A program made the position numbers and the translations under genes. The notes below the pieces were generated by a model, which was given only the letters and a program-made list of their open reading frames with translations, was not told the DNA's origin and searched no databases. From positions 29,045,844 through 29,109,843 of the forward strand of contig NC_061111.1 of NCBI RefSeq assembly GCF_002878395.1: a DNA stretch of 64,000 nucleotides, in the 5' to 3' direction. The DNA is from Capsicum annuum. Taxonomy: Eukaryota > Streptophyta > Magnoliopsida > Solanales > Solanaceae. Shown here one piece after another: positions 12,736 through 24,459 of this stretch (positions within the stretch are counted from its first letter, which is position 1; the number at the start of each line of letters is the position of its first letter).

Positions 12736-12848
12736 TTGTTGCAATTGTTATTTTACTATTTTGCACGTTAGAATTATTGTTATCTTTTTTAACGATGTAA
12801 TAATCAACTATAATATATTTTTTATGTTTCTATTAATTTTAGATAATA

Positions 12849-13602
12849 TGGCTCTCAGAAGAACAAAAACTGAATCAAGTCCAAGTAAAGGAATAAGTGA
12901 AGCAGCTAAGCTACATCCACTACTCTATGAGCTTACTTTACAAGCGTTATCTCAATCAAGAGCAGAATATGATGAACACGGGGAGGAGAAATATCTCAAA
13001 AGAGATGATTCAAATGCTAATAGACCTTCCACCGAAAAGTTAATCAAAACCTTCAGCATTGATCTCCATCCTATGAGAATTCAGTGCAATGGTGCCACAG
13101 ATTTAACGGTTCATTTCGTGGTTAAGTCAGCCATGGAAAAATCTTTCGATGCCTTCAGAAAAATACTTTGAGAATAAAAATTGGATGCTTATTTCAGGGA
13201 TAGCTGCTTTAGGAAATATCTTGATTTGCCGGAGGATAACAATGCTCTTTTCTAAATAAAAATGGTATATGAACTTCTCAACTGTAGATTTATGTATGAA
13301 AATAAAGATAAGATAGATGAGGTGTGGATAAATTACTGTGGCATGCCTGTTTGTTTTGGGTGGAAGGAGTTTGTCATACTTACTGGACTAAAATGTTATC
13401 CTCTTTTTTCTTCTCATGTTATACCTATTCTAACCCAAAAAAAAACACCCCGCACACCCAAAAAAGGTAAAAACAAGTCATGTGATCATGATGACCTGGT
13501 GTCCATTGTTGGTCCAAGCTTCCTACAACTCTATAAAAGGATGTAGGTTTCCCACTTTTTCAATATCAATTTTGGGGTTTGCAAGCCATGAATAATATTG
13601 AG
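12849..13602 (+). pseudogene. DUF1985-like protein fragment (Ulp1/MULE-associated), disrupted
   Basis: The start is the ATG at 12,849 ([15 protein letters not shown]), just after a good splice acceptor, ATTTTAG. The first frame is open to 13,171. Homology then continues in another frame (FRKYLDLPEDNNALF), meets a TAA at about 13,253, and goes on as MVYELLNCRFMYENKDKIDE, then WINYCGMPVCFGWKEF and LTGLKCYP. This pattern is what I know from DUF1985 domains, which in Solanaceae accompany Ulp1-type proteases and Mutator-like elements. So at least one frameshift and one nonsense change are present. The frame ends at 13,546, though AATATTGAG followed by GTAATT at about 13,602 looks like a donor for a lost downstream exon. 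No protease domain follows. Function is unknown. Confidence 0.5.
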
Positions 13603-13679
13603 GTAATTTCTTTCCCTCTTACTTTTCTTTTATTTTCGCCACTCATCTTAGTGTTAGAAAATTCATATCTTATTGTAGG

Positions 13680-14340
13680 AATATCAAAATCATGAACAAT
13701 TTGGTATTCCAGAAACTAGACTTCGAGATCTATAACATATCCAAAATTAAGCTTTGAATTCCTTCAATATAATTCTCGATAATTTTTAAAAGTTAGTCCT
13801 GAATTTTATCATGTTGAAAATTTTAGACCTGCGCATTTTTACTAAAACTTTCATATCTTGAGGTGGAACGGTGAAACTAAAATCTTCTTTATTCTTGTGA
13901 AACTAGATACAAAGATCTATATTATATCCAAAATTCATAATTTAATACCTTCGAGATTATTTTAGGTATTATCCCAAAATCAACATTGAGTTTTGACGCA
14001 TCAACAATTTCAGATTTACGCGACGTCCTCAAAAAAATTAGATATCAATGTGAGAATATCAAAATCATGATCCACTTGATTCTATAGATGAAGAAAATAT
14101 GCATATATAACATATCCAAAATTTGGATTTTAAAACTTCTTGGATTGTTCTGGTTGATTTTGTTTTTGAAGTCAATCTTATATGTTGTCCTGCAAAGGAT
14201 TCCAGATTTACATCGCCTCACCAAATAATTTATTTCTTGATGTGGGACCATCATCACCAAAGAGAGTTTTGATTGCTTTATTCTTATCAAGGTTTCTTGT
14301 CTCAATCCAAGTTGGTTATATACAACTTTTAAGATCGCTA
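13680..14340. repeat. Degenerate tandem repeat, about 180-187 bp unit
   Basis: Three related units are marked by GAAACTAGACTTCGAGATCT at 13,712, GAAACTAGATACAAAGATCT at 13,899 and GATTCTATAGATGAAG at 14,079, each followed by ATATCCAAAATT. Spacings are 187 and 180 bases. Other positions are well diverged. This may be the far 3' repeat of the adjoining Tat-type element or an unrelated old satellite. Confidence 0.5.
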
Positions 14341-14453
14341 CACTCTGACAGGTAACATCCTTTCTATTTGTGTTTTTACTTTCTTTCTTGTTTCTTTTTT
14401 TTTTATTTTTTTTTAGAGAATTGAAACATATAGCAATATGGAACAATTGGCCG

Positions 14454-14740
14454 GCTTAAGGTGCGAGAGTTTAACTTCGCATCCATCACCTTTAGACCGA
14501 AAGACAATAATTGGCCGACTTAAGGTGCGAGAGTTTAACTTCGCCTCTGTCACCTTAAGACCGAAAGACTTTGCTTGAAGATGGTGGACACCGACTTAAG
14601 GTGCGAGAGTTTAACTTCGCCTTCGTCACCTTAAGACTAAAAGACTTTGCTTGAAGATGGTGGATACCGGCTTAAAATGCGAGAGTTTAACTTCGCCTCC
14701 GACACCTTAAGATCGAAAGACTTTGCTTGAAGATGGAATT
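14454..14740. repeat. Tandem repeat, 76-bp unit, in the element's 3' region
   Basis: Units begin CGGCTTAAGGTGCGAGAG or CGACTTAAGGTGCGAGAG at about 14,462, 14,516, 14,592 and 14,668. The last two spacings are 76 bases. The first is 54 because that unit lacks the CTTTGCTTGAAGATGGTGGA segment. Confidence 0.85.
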
Positions 14741-14751
14741 GTTCTCTTTGA

Positions 14752-14950
14752 GTATGGGCCTTTTCACCGATGCATTTATGCGATGGTATTATCTAAGTAT
14801 GGGCCTTTTTACCGATGCATTTATGCGATGGTCTTCTCTAAGTATGGACCATTTCACCAATGCTCTTATGCAATGGTATTCCTTAAGTATGGGCCCTTTC
14901 ACCGATGCACTTATACAATGGTATTCTTTAAGTATGGGCCCTTTCACCTA
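14752..14950. repeat. Tandem repeat, 45-bp unit, about 4.4 copies
   Basis: GTATGGGCCTTTTCACCGAT-type units start at 14,752, 14,797, 14,842, 14,887 and 14,932, exactly 45 bases apart. As 45 is a multiple of three, plus-strand frames stay open across the array and give a repeated peptide around YGPFHRCIYAMV. I regard those open frames as a by-product of the period. Confidence 0.9.
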
Positions 14951-15542
14951 AAGACATGAAATTTTGAGATCCTTTTAAAGATAAACTGGTGAGAGGCTAG
15001 CTTAAGGTGGAAAGGGATAAATTTTATTCACCTTAAGGCATGAAAATTTTGAGGCCTTGATTTAAAGACTTAGAGATTTTGTCAACCTTCACTCCCAAAT
15101 TTGGCATTTTGATTGGTTCTACTTCCAAATTTAGGGAGTTTGGATACTTCATCTTATGTGAACGAAGCTCATATTTTATTGGAGTTTGCCCCCATGGAGC
15201 CACCAATACTTGGAGTAAGTCCAAAATTTAATTAGAATATTTTCGCACTTGGTATCCATATGGTGGATACTGCAAGAATATATTTTTTTTGACACTTATG
15301 CAACTGAACTCAGAATCAAAATTCCAATCACCTACGTACCTCAATAAAGAGGATCAAGTCACAACGTAGTTCTGGGTAAGTTTTTCTTGTGTGTCCTAAC
15401 TTTTGCCTAGGCTGTCTCTTTCAAGGTTTTTAACCTAGCGGACTTTTTTATTTCTTGTTTTTAGCCGTACACAATTTATACTCTTGTGGTCCAGGAGTGT
15501 ACATGCAGTTTATACTCGTGCCTTAAGGAGTATCATCTCCCT
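14951..15542 (-). other. Non-coding 3' region of the Tat-type element
   Basis: Downstream of the pol stop on the minus strand. It contains CTTAAGGTG-related words that echo the arrays at 14,454-14,740 and no long coding frame of known type. The polypurine tract is not obvious. Confidence 0.5.
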
Positions 15543-18500
15543 TCAAGTGTAGTACTTCTTCAAGAACTTGGCATTGATGGGGTCAATCCTTACACCATCT
15601 GCATCGACAAGCTTGTAAGCACCATTTGAATATACTTCTTGTATGACATATGGTCCATTTCATTTTAGGGTAAATTTGTCCCCAAACTTACGAGAAGTGA
15701 TAATGGGCCTTCTTATTGCAAGGACATAATCTTCAACTTGGAAATACCTCAAGCGAACCCTTTTGTTGAAAGAACGAGATAGCGGGGCTTGATAACATTT
15801 AAGATTTTGTTGAGCCTCCAGTCTCTTCTCATCAAGAGATTCTAACTCCGCAAGACGCAACTTTGAATTTTATTCATTGGTAAGCCCTTCTTGAATAGCC
15901 AGTCTTAAAGAAAGTATTTGATGCTCAAGTAGCAGGACTGCTTCAACTCTTAAAGCAAGTAAGTATAGAGTTGCTTGCATCGGTGTACGATAAGTTGTCC
16001 TATACGCCCATAAATCTTCTTCCATCCGCTCATGCTAGTCTTATTTGGATTTGGAGATAACTTTCTTTATCAAATTGTATAAAGTCTTATTGAATACTTC
16101 AGCTAGACCATTGGCATCAGCGTGGTACATAGAAGACTTGAGTTGCTTGGAACCAAAGAGGTCACAGATTTTGTTCATCATCTTGTTATCAAATGGCTTT
16201 CCATTGTCAGTTATTATGTACTGAGGAATTCCAAAGTGGTAGATGATATTCACTCGGATGAAGTTTGCAATATTTTCTTTCTTTACTTCCTTGAGATCAA
16301 TAGCTTCTGCCTATTTTGAGAAGTAATCTATCTCGGCCAAGATATACAAGTGTCCACCAGAAGATTTTGGTAGTGGACCAACAACATCCATTCCTCAAGC
16401 ATTGAAAAGCCAAGATGCTACAGTTGGGTGTAGCACATCTGGAGGTTGATGTATGAAATTTGCATGGAATTGGTAAGCTTTGCATCTTCTAGCGTATTCT
16501 AACCAATTTTTCACCATCTTTGGATATCCCATTCTTTTAATGTGAAAATGGAGCTTCAGTCCAGACTGATGTGATCCACAAACTCCCGAGTGCACTTCTT
16601 GCAAAGCTTGAATTGCTTTTCCTCTCCCTGTAAGAGTACTCCTTCAAATGATCTTCTGTACAGTGTGTCCTTATAGTAAAGGAAGCAAGGTGCAAGATGA
16701 CAAATATTAGTCCTTCTCCTTGGATCCTCTGGAAGTATCCCATTACATAAGTAATTGATGATAGGTTGTCTCCAATCTTCTTTTGCAGCCTCAGATACGG
16801 CAACAAGGTATTCAACTTTAGTTTCTTCATCCTTATTTGATGAGGTTACTACCTATTCTTGGCGGATAGTAACTTGCGTCTGACCTGGAAGAGTCAGGGT
16901 TGAGGCCAAAGAAGCTAGGACATCAGCTTGCTTATTTTCTCTCCTTGGCACATGTTGGAGGGTTACTTCTCCAAGCCAGCTCATTAACTTCTGTGCGTAA
17001 TCATGATATGGTCGTAGCTCAGGTTTTTTTAACTTCATAGCTTTATAAAAGCTGCTTGATCACCAATTGGGAGTCACCAAAGACTTGTAATTATAGTTGT
17101 TTCATATCAACTGTCATCTTACGTTCAAGTATTAAAGTTTGATATTTAGCAACATTATTAGAGCAACGGTTTGTAAGGGTAAAAGAGTATGAGATGACCT
17201 CTTCTTGTGGAGTGATGAACACCACACCTACACCAACTCCATCTTGATGTGCAGCACCATCAAGGTACATCTTCCATGAGGGTCTAGCTTCAATAACCAT
17301 TGCATCTTCATCAAAAAGTTCATCACTATGTTCCCAATCATAGGTATCGAGTGGTCTGCTAAGAATTCAGTCAGTGTTTGTCCCTTTACAGCCTTTTAGG
17401 GAATGTACACAATCTCAAACTATTGAAATTGAAGGTACCATCTTGCAAGTCGGTCACTAAGGATTGGTTTTGACATTACAAACTTGATGGGATTTGCTCT
17501 AGACACAAGACGAACAACATGAGCTTGAAAGTAGTGTTTCATCTTTTGAATTGAGAAGGCCAATGCCAAACACAACTTTTCAATTGGATAATACTTTAGC
17601 TCATTCGGCGTCATTATTTTGCTCAGCTAGTAAAGAGAGTTTTCCTTGCCTTCACTATTTTCTTGAGCCAGTAGTGCTCTAACTGACCTCTCTTGTGCCG
17701 TGATATAGAGTATCAATGGTTTCCAGGTATGGGTGCCACAAGAACTGGTGGCTTCATTAAGTATGATTTCATACTCTCAAAGGCATTACTATAAGTTTGG
17801 TCCCATTTGAAGAGAGTGTCTTTCTTCATGAGATGACTAAATGGTTGACATTTTCCAGCTAGGTTTGAGATAAACCTCCTTAAATATGCTAGCCTTCCTT
17901 GAGGGCTTTTTAACTCATGAATGTTTTGAGGCTCGGGCATTTTCAAAATTGCATCGACCTTGGCTTGGTCAATTTTAATTCCCCGATGTCATACAATGAA
18001 GCCAAGAAACTTTTCGGAAGTAACTTCAAAGGCACACTTCAATAGTTTCATCCTAAGTTGATATCTTTGAAGTAACTCGAACACTATTCTTAGGTCTTTT
18101 AAATGGTTGTCTCTCTTTCTTGACTTCACCACTAGATCATCCACGTAGCATTCAACATTTTTATGGAGCAGGCCATCAAAGATGTTCTGCATAGCCCTTT
18201 GATAAGTGGCGCCAGCTTTCTTCAAACCAAAAGGCATTACCTTGTAGCAATAAATACCTTTGGGTATGCAAAATGCAGTGAGTTCTTCATCCTTTGGTGG
18301 CATACGGATTTGATTATAGCCGTATGAGCCATACATGAAGGAAATGGCCTCATAAACAGGGTGGCATCAATCATCAACTCTCGTATGGGGATTGAAAAGT
18401 CATCCTTGGGGCAGACGTTGTGAGATCCCTAAAGTCGACATAAACTCGAATTTGGCCATTTTTCTTTCGTACTGGAACAATACTTGAAATCCACGTGGGA

Positions 18501-20472
18501 TATTTGACTTCGCAAATAAATCCATCTTCAATGAGTTTGTTAACTTCATTCTCAATCAATGGAACCAACTCTTTCTTAATAGGACGAGCCCCGTTCCTAA
18601 CCGCCAACTGATAGACTGCTACTTTTGGATCTAAGCTAGGCATTTCTTTATAACTCCAAGCAAAGACATACATATTTTCTTTGAGTATGTCCATATAAGA
18701 AATTTCTTCCTCCACTTCTAGAAATGCACTCAGGTAAGTTGGTCTCAGGTCTTTATCGGTTCCAAGATTAACTTCCTTCAAGGGATCTATTTTGACCTTT
18801 TCTCCTTTTTCAAGTTGCGATGGAGCATCTCCAACATCTTCTTCGTCTTGGGGGTCATCATCATTGATGGATATATGATAACACCTGAAAACATCTTCTA
18901 TCTCTTTATCAATCTTCATTTGAGATGAGACATCTTTCTTATTCTGGGTCGTAACATGATATGAGGAGCCAACACTTTCTTCATCTTTCTCACATTCCTT
19001 GGTATAAACCACAGTATGAACCTTTTCTTTTAATAGCTCGTTGCATGAAACCACTAATTTTATATGCCGTCTGATTCTAGAATGAATCAAACTTTAGAAA
19101 TCCTTCTGAATTTTAAGTGAAGAGTGCATCATCGTGCTTTTACGACTTCTCTGATGTTTGTTGGTTTTCTTCTTATTTAGAGGACCCAACCTTTCGAACA
19201 CAAAAGTTTTTGTGGTTGATTCTCCAAGTCGATCAAATACAAAGGGTCTTTTATTAGTACTAGTGGATTCTTCTTCCACGGTGATGTAATTACTGACTGC
19301 CCTTCTTATAGAGATGCGAATTGAAGATGGCTGCGTGTATCCTAGGCCTTCACCTGACTGCCTGGTTACACCCTCCGATAAAAGTTTACCCAACCTTGAT
19401 GGCTCATTAGGATTGTATCCAGCCTTTATAAATAGCTTGTATGCATTTGGGTAGAAGCCATCCTTCATACATTTCGTAGAGAGTGTTATATCTTGTGGCG
19501 AATTTTGAGCCACAGACTCTCCAAGTAGTTTTGAGGAAGGATTTATTGTGTCAATCCTCCTGATAAGTAAAGTCAACCCTTTTAGCATATTATCTTGGGC
19601 ATCAGATGGGTGGCCTTCCTCTTTCTTTACCTTTGGTATGTATCGAAGAACAGGAGTTACTTTTTTTTCATAGGTGCGACGCTTTCTTTATTCGAAGTTT
19701 AGAAGGGCTTCTTGGTGGCGATATTTTTTATAGTCACCGCGACCTTCTTAGATGCAAAATCATCACACTTGGTCTTGGTGACATCTTCAACCCCTTTCTT
19801 ATTCACAATATAATTCTTTAAGTAGAATTTTACATCGGTAAAGTGTGACTCAGCTTCAGTGAATGGCTTGTCATCGGTAACTATCTTTCTTTCCACTCTG
19901 CCTTTGAGGTACTTCAAGCGTTGATAGTAAGAGGATGAGATAATTTTGTTCTCTTGTACCCAAGGCCTACCAAGTAATATATGGTATGAAGTTTTTGCAT
20001 CGATCACATGCATCAATGTATTTAATTGAAAATCACCCATATGAATTCCCAACTTGACAGCTCCCATGGCCTATGCCCCCTTGGTTCAAGCCTTGGATCA
20101 TTATATGGCTTTCGCCAGTTCATCGATAGCAATGCTCAGTTCCTTCATTGTACGATAGGCAAGATGTTAACTCCGGATCCCTCATCAATCAAGATTCTAT
20201 TTATCCTTTTTTCCTAGAACTTGACATACCATGTATAAGGGACGCTTGTTTAGGGTTTCTCCAAGCAGAAGGTCGCTATTTGTAAATATGATTTTTGTAT
20301 CACATACATGTGCCTCTTGGATAAGTGGATCCGTAGGCTTTTCAGAAGAAGAAGGAACCTCCACGGGTGGGTTTTTATCTTTTGCCCCCTCTGTGGCAGT
20401 ATTAAAACAAGATACCTCAAGGTTGACTTGAGCAGTCTTTCCAAGAAACCAACTTGGTAAGAATTCTTCCAA
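15543..20472 (-). pseudogene. Tat-type gypsy pol: PR-RT-RH-aRH-IN, broken
   Basis: Domains in order on the minus strand: protease region with LLGRPWVQ (19,699-20,067); acidic linker (18,374-19,588); reverse transcriptase with PVRKKNGQIRVYVDFRDL near 18,450, then MPFGLKKAGATYQ and the catalytic YVDDLVVKS (17,989-18,336); RNase H (17,420-17,946); a second RNase H of the RVT_3 type, with WKMYLDGAAHQDGVGVG (17,091-17,300) and ending near 16,853; integrase zinc-binding region (16,395-16,604); integrase core with GMDVVGP near 16,385, ITDNGKPFD near 16,215 and NGLAEVFNK near 16,110, so all three acidic residues of the D,D,E triad survive; and a C-terminal region ending with a stop at 15,543. Stops and shifts separate the pieces, for example TAG near 16,313 inside the core. 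The integrase and reverse transcriptase active sites survive, but the chain does not. Confidence 0.85.
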
Positions 20473-20583
20473 AGTTACTAGAAACTGTGGTTTTTAGTGG
20501 TGAAGATCCATCACCCTCGTCTTCTTTGAAAGTTCAACCAACTTCTATTTTCTTGGTTTCTTTACCATTCTCTTTCTGATTGG

Positions 20584-22568
20584 CTACTCAGATGACTCCT
20601 TTTGCAGACTCATATTCTTGTGTCTGTGCCTGGTTATCAGAGTCCAACCTTCATCATCACCTTCATCAACTGAAAACCTATTAGGCTCTAATATTTTCTC
20701 ATCATGTTCTTCGATAAATATTTGGACTGGATCGAGCGAGCTAAAAGTGATAGAGATTTGATAAGAACTGGTTGTCTCATCGTCAAAGAAGATTTTCTTC
20801 TTATTTGCCAATTGCATGACTTTGTCTTTAAAGAAAAAACACTTTTCCAGAGGGTGACTCACAAGCCTGTGATATTTGCAATAATTAAGGTCATTAGTCT
20901 TTCCAGCTTTGTTGGGCCGCTGCATCTTTGGGAGTTCAATGAGCTTATACTCAAGGAGTTCATCAAAAATCTCAGTAACATCAAAATCAAGGAAGGGATA
21001 TTCCCTTTCTTGCATCTCTGTTAAAGTTTTCTAAGTTGGATGTGCTCCAGAAGTCATCTTCACACTTTGCTTCTTGCTCACCTTCATGGTGACCTTCACA
21101 GGAGACACGTCAATATTCATAGATTCTTTGTTGTCATTTTTGGTGACAAACTTGCCCCATATCTTGGGTTCCTACTTATTCTTTCTCCCTCGAGGGTCAT
21201 GGATAGACGTTGCTCCTTTTCCAGCAGAAGACATGCTCAACTCCATATCGTGAGCATGGGTAGCTAACTCTTTAAAGGATTTAGGATTAATGTCTTGCAA
21301 GATGTAGAGAAGCTCTTAGTGCATTCCTTGGACGTACATCTCTATTGCAGAAACTTCACTGAGCCTATCATTGCAGTTTAGGATAGCATTTCTCCATCGA
21401 TTGATAAAGTCAATGACTGGTTCATCCTTTCTTTGCCGAGTATTTGTGAGTTCTACTATGCTCACTATACGTCTTGTGCTATAAAAGCGATTTAGGAACT
21501 CATGCTCCAATTGCTCCCAACTATTAATAGAGTTAGGCTCAAGGTCCGTATACCAATCAAAGATGTTTCCCTTTAGGTAACGAGCAAACTATTTGACAAG
21601 ATAGTCACCGTAAGTTCTAGAATTATTACATGTCTCAACAAAGTGTGCGACATGTTGTTTTGGGTTTCCTTTTCCCTCAAATTGTTGAAATTTGGGGGGT
21701 TGATAGCCGATAGGCATTTTGAGGCTATCTATCCTCGCAGTGTAGGGCTTGGCATACGCAAGGAAAGACTTGGTGACAACATCATACTTGTCTTTGGGCT
21801 CCCTTCAATGAATTTCTTCAATTGCTTAATCGGGATCATTCCCTCAGAAGAAACTTGCACCTCTTTAGTTGGTGGTGTTTGTTTCACAGGATGTTCTATC
21901 TCGTGAGCCTCTAGATATTTTCCAGGTGCATGGCTAGACTCTCTATCTATCAAACCTTCCGTCCTATCCACTATCTTATCAATCTGAGCATCTTAATTCT
22001 GAACATATTTGGTTAAGCTCTCAATTTTCTTTGTTAGATTCGCAAGCTGCTCCTCCATAGATGAGACATCAAGCACCATTGCTTGCATGATCACTGGAGA
22101 TGTTGGAGAGTAACATGTATTGTCGCATAAGTTGATTTTTGAAGTGCTCAACTTATGCGGTATGAGTGGAGATGACGCATTTGTTGAACTACCATCATTC
22201 TTTGCACCAGAGTATTTGGAACCAGAGTGCTCAAGTAGAGCTAGAGTCCTCTTAAGTGATTCTGCCATATTGCTTCCTCCTTCCAAAGCACTTGTATTGG
22301 ACTTCGTTCCTTTTGGGGTTGATGATCCAAAAATCAAAGTTAGCGCGGACGACACTGGATGTGTTTGTTGTCCTAGCAAGCCTGTCTTTCTCCTTGTGAC
22401 AGCTCCCAAGCTTCCAAAAGTAACGCCGAGGATGCTTTCTACTTTAGCAAAAAACTTTGAATCAACAGCCTTAGAAATAGTTGATTGAGAGTTGACCTTC
22501 TTGGAAGTTATTTTGTTGTTAAACTTTGAAGTCTGAAAAGTTGAGATGAGAGGTAGATATTGTCCCAC
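20584..22568 (-). pseudogene. Tat-type gypsy gag, broken
   Basis: The N-terminal part (21,993-22,568) is Ser/Thr-rich and ends in a short coiled coil, MEEQLANLTKKIESLTKYVQ. A retrotransposon gag core follows (21,316-21,510) with FYSTRRIVSIVELTNTRQ and a nearby RWRNAI block. The C-terminal part (20,584-21,015) has CKYHRLVSHPLEKCFFFKDK, a variant zinc-knuckle-like motif common in this clade. In-frame stops separate the segments. The first open codon after the primer-binding region is GTG, so the original ATG is lost or lies further in. The role would be particle assembly and RNA packaging. Confidence 0.75.
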
Positions 22569-22584
22569 TGGGCGTGCCAGAATT
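22563..22584 (-). other. Primer-binding region of the Tat-type element
   Basis: Immediately inside the LTR the minus strand reads AATTCTGGCACGCCCAGTGG. TGGCACGCCCAGTGGGAC is the conserved start of the internal region in this group of plant gypsy elements. I do not assign the primer tRNA. Confidence 0.65.
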
Positions 22585-23408
22585 TGTTGGATAATAAAAT
22601 TCTCGAGACCAAAAAATAAATAATTCGAGACAGAAAAATATTACAACAATCAATTTATTAATTTCAATATGTGAGTGTTACAATCTCTATGAATCCTCTA
22701 ATTTGCCTTTTCAAATATAAATTAAAGGTCTTAAAGCTTGATCTTGAATTTGAACTTGATTTGTTGATTTGAGGGACTTGATCTTAACTTTTGCTTGAAT
22801 TCAAGGGCTTTCGAGCTTGTTCTTGAATATTGCAGTCTTGATCTTGTATCTTGATGAACTTGATTTGAATGCTTGAGCTTTGTAGAGAAATTGCGGCATT
22901 TGATCCACGAGCTTTCTCTAGCTTCTTGTTAGAGTTCTGGGGGTTCTTTTCTGAATTATGAAACCTCTATTTATAATTGTGGAAAGGCAAGAGTCGCGAT
23001 AAAAATGGACTTTCTTTGACCAATCAGATTTGAGTGACATGACACCTTTTATGGGCTTTGATTTCATGGGTCTGCTACACCATTTTGACATGTGGCATGG
23101 TCCTATTGGATCCATCCCTTGACTTGGCATGCCACGTCATTTGACACGTGGTGCTTATTTGGGCCTCTAGAATATGACAATATCTTAGGCTTGGTAAAGT
23201 GGGCTCATCATTTGTAGCCCAAATTAATGGACTAACCCAATAAATATTGGACCTTATTTAAATACATACATGCTTGGACTTAAATAATTAATCCAATTAT
23301 ACTAATCCGCAATATACGCAATATTTATTTGAGATTAATATATTTTGAATTTAATATAATCCAAATTTTGTACGAATTTAAATTTAATAAAATTTCAGCG
23401 CCCATACA
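22585..23408 (-). repeat. 5' LTR of the Tat-type element, 824 bp
   Basis: On the plus strand the LTR starts TGTTGGATAATAAAATT and ends GCGCCCATACA, giving the expected TG...CA ends. One side abuts the primer-binding region. The five bases outside are CGCCA; the matching target duplication cannot be checked because the 3' LTR is missing. Confidence 0.75.
22967..22976 (-). promoter_or_regulatory. TATA box in the 5' LTR
   Basis: The minus strand reads TTATAAATAGAGG here, mid-LTR, as expected for the LTR promoter, with transcription starting about 30 bases further toward gag. Confidence 0.5.
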
Positions 23409-23738
23409 CGCCACTTTAAAAAATTAAATTTTCTCGTAATAAAATAGGAAACGGGAGGAAACTCTGGAAGTAATTTATAGATCAACCATAATTTAGCTAG
23501 AATTGTGTGTTTGTCAATTTTTTTTAATTATTTTCAAGAGCTTCTACAAAAAAATTGTTATTCTAATCATGGTTTGAACCTTAACAATGCAAAGCATAAT
23601 CTTGTATTCTTGTTTGAAAGTGAATGTCACTTTGAATACTCTGCCTTTTTCACTTAACCTCTATAGTGGATGCATGTACCTAGGTTAGATCTCATTAATA
23701 TATTCCTGTTAGATAAGAACTGGAGTTCTTTTCAATTA

Positions 23739-23997
23739 CTTCCTCCGTTTCGTTTTACTTATTATAACTCGCTTTAGGAGAGTCAAATTAAACTAAATTT
23801 TGAAGCTAAATTAAATAAGAATAATTTAATATTTTAAATTTAAAATTCAGATATTCGAAAACTATGAAAAACATTATAAATTAGAATTCTTCTCATATTA
23901 ATATGATGAGATAATACATCTTGAAATATTGATTAAAATTCATGTTATTTGACTCTCAAAAAATAAAATGCCCCGAGTAAAAGGAATAAAGGGAGGA
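23739..23997. mobile_element. Stowaway-like MITE
   Basis: The ends are CTTCCTCCGTTTCG and GGAATAAAGGGAGGA, imperfect inverted repeats of the CTCCCTCCGT type. Each is bordered by TA, the Tc1/mariner-type target dinucleotide. The interior has inverted GAGAGTCAAA and TTTGACTCTC. About 260 bp, non-coding. Confidence 0.6.
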
Positions 23998-24459
23998 TAA
24001 AGCAAATTATTGTGTGTTCTGTATGAATGAAAATGCTTTTTTTCTTTATTTTTGTTTTTGGCATATAATAAAAAAATATTTGTTTATAATCTAGATAAAT
24101 ATGATGGGGCTATGAGGCGGAGGTGAATGTAAAAATAAGGTGTATAGAAGGTATAAGATGATACAATTAATAAGAAATATCACTTGTGAAACTGTCTTTT
24201 CAGCTTTTACTTGGAAAGTAGGGAAGTTATTTTTCTAAAATACTTTCTCTACTGTACATAAATATATCTGAATTCAAAATCTAAAGAGCAAATTTTTTAA
24301 TTCAATTTTCAAGAGCCAAGAGAAATGAAAATTTTCAAACAAACAAAAGCGTGAGCCTTCTCACACCGTACATTATACACATATCGGATGTTAGTTAAAT
24401 TGAAAAAGTTAAGGCGAGTTTAGCTTTACGCCTTAGCTTCTTCCATTGGCAATACCGGA

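Larger units (their letters stand above)
14441..23408 (-). mobile_element. Tat-lineage Ty3/gypsy LTR retrotransposon, defective
   Basis: Read on the minus strand the element has a 5' LTR (22,585-23,408), a primer-binding region just inside it, gag (20,584-22,568), protease, reverse transcriptase, RNase H, a second RNase H, integrase (to 15,543), and a 3' untranslated region with two tandem arrays. The second RNase H and repeats in the 3' region are hallmarks of the Tat clade (Ogre, Retand, Grande relatives). I could not find a 3' LTR to the left: the sequence before 14,441 bears no resemblance to the 5' LTR. The element is therefore truncated at its 3' end and carries stops and frameshifts in every domain, so it cannot move by itself. 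Confidence 0.85.

Noticed and set aside
14723..14959. Repeated-peptide frame as a possible short repeat protein
   Set aside because: The 45-base period is a multiple of three, so open frames arise automatically. It lies antisense in retroelement 3' sequence without a promoter.
15660..22568. Many plus-strand open frames across the retroelement
   Set aside because: They are antisense shadows of the minus-strand gag-pol, which carries all the recognised motifs.
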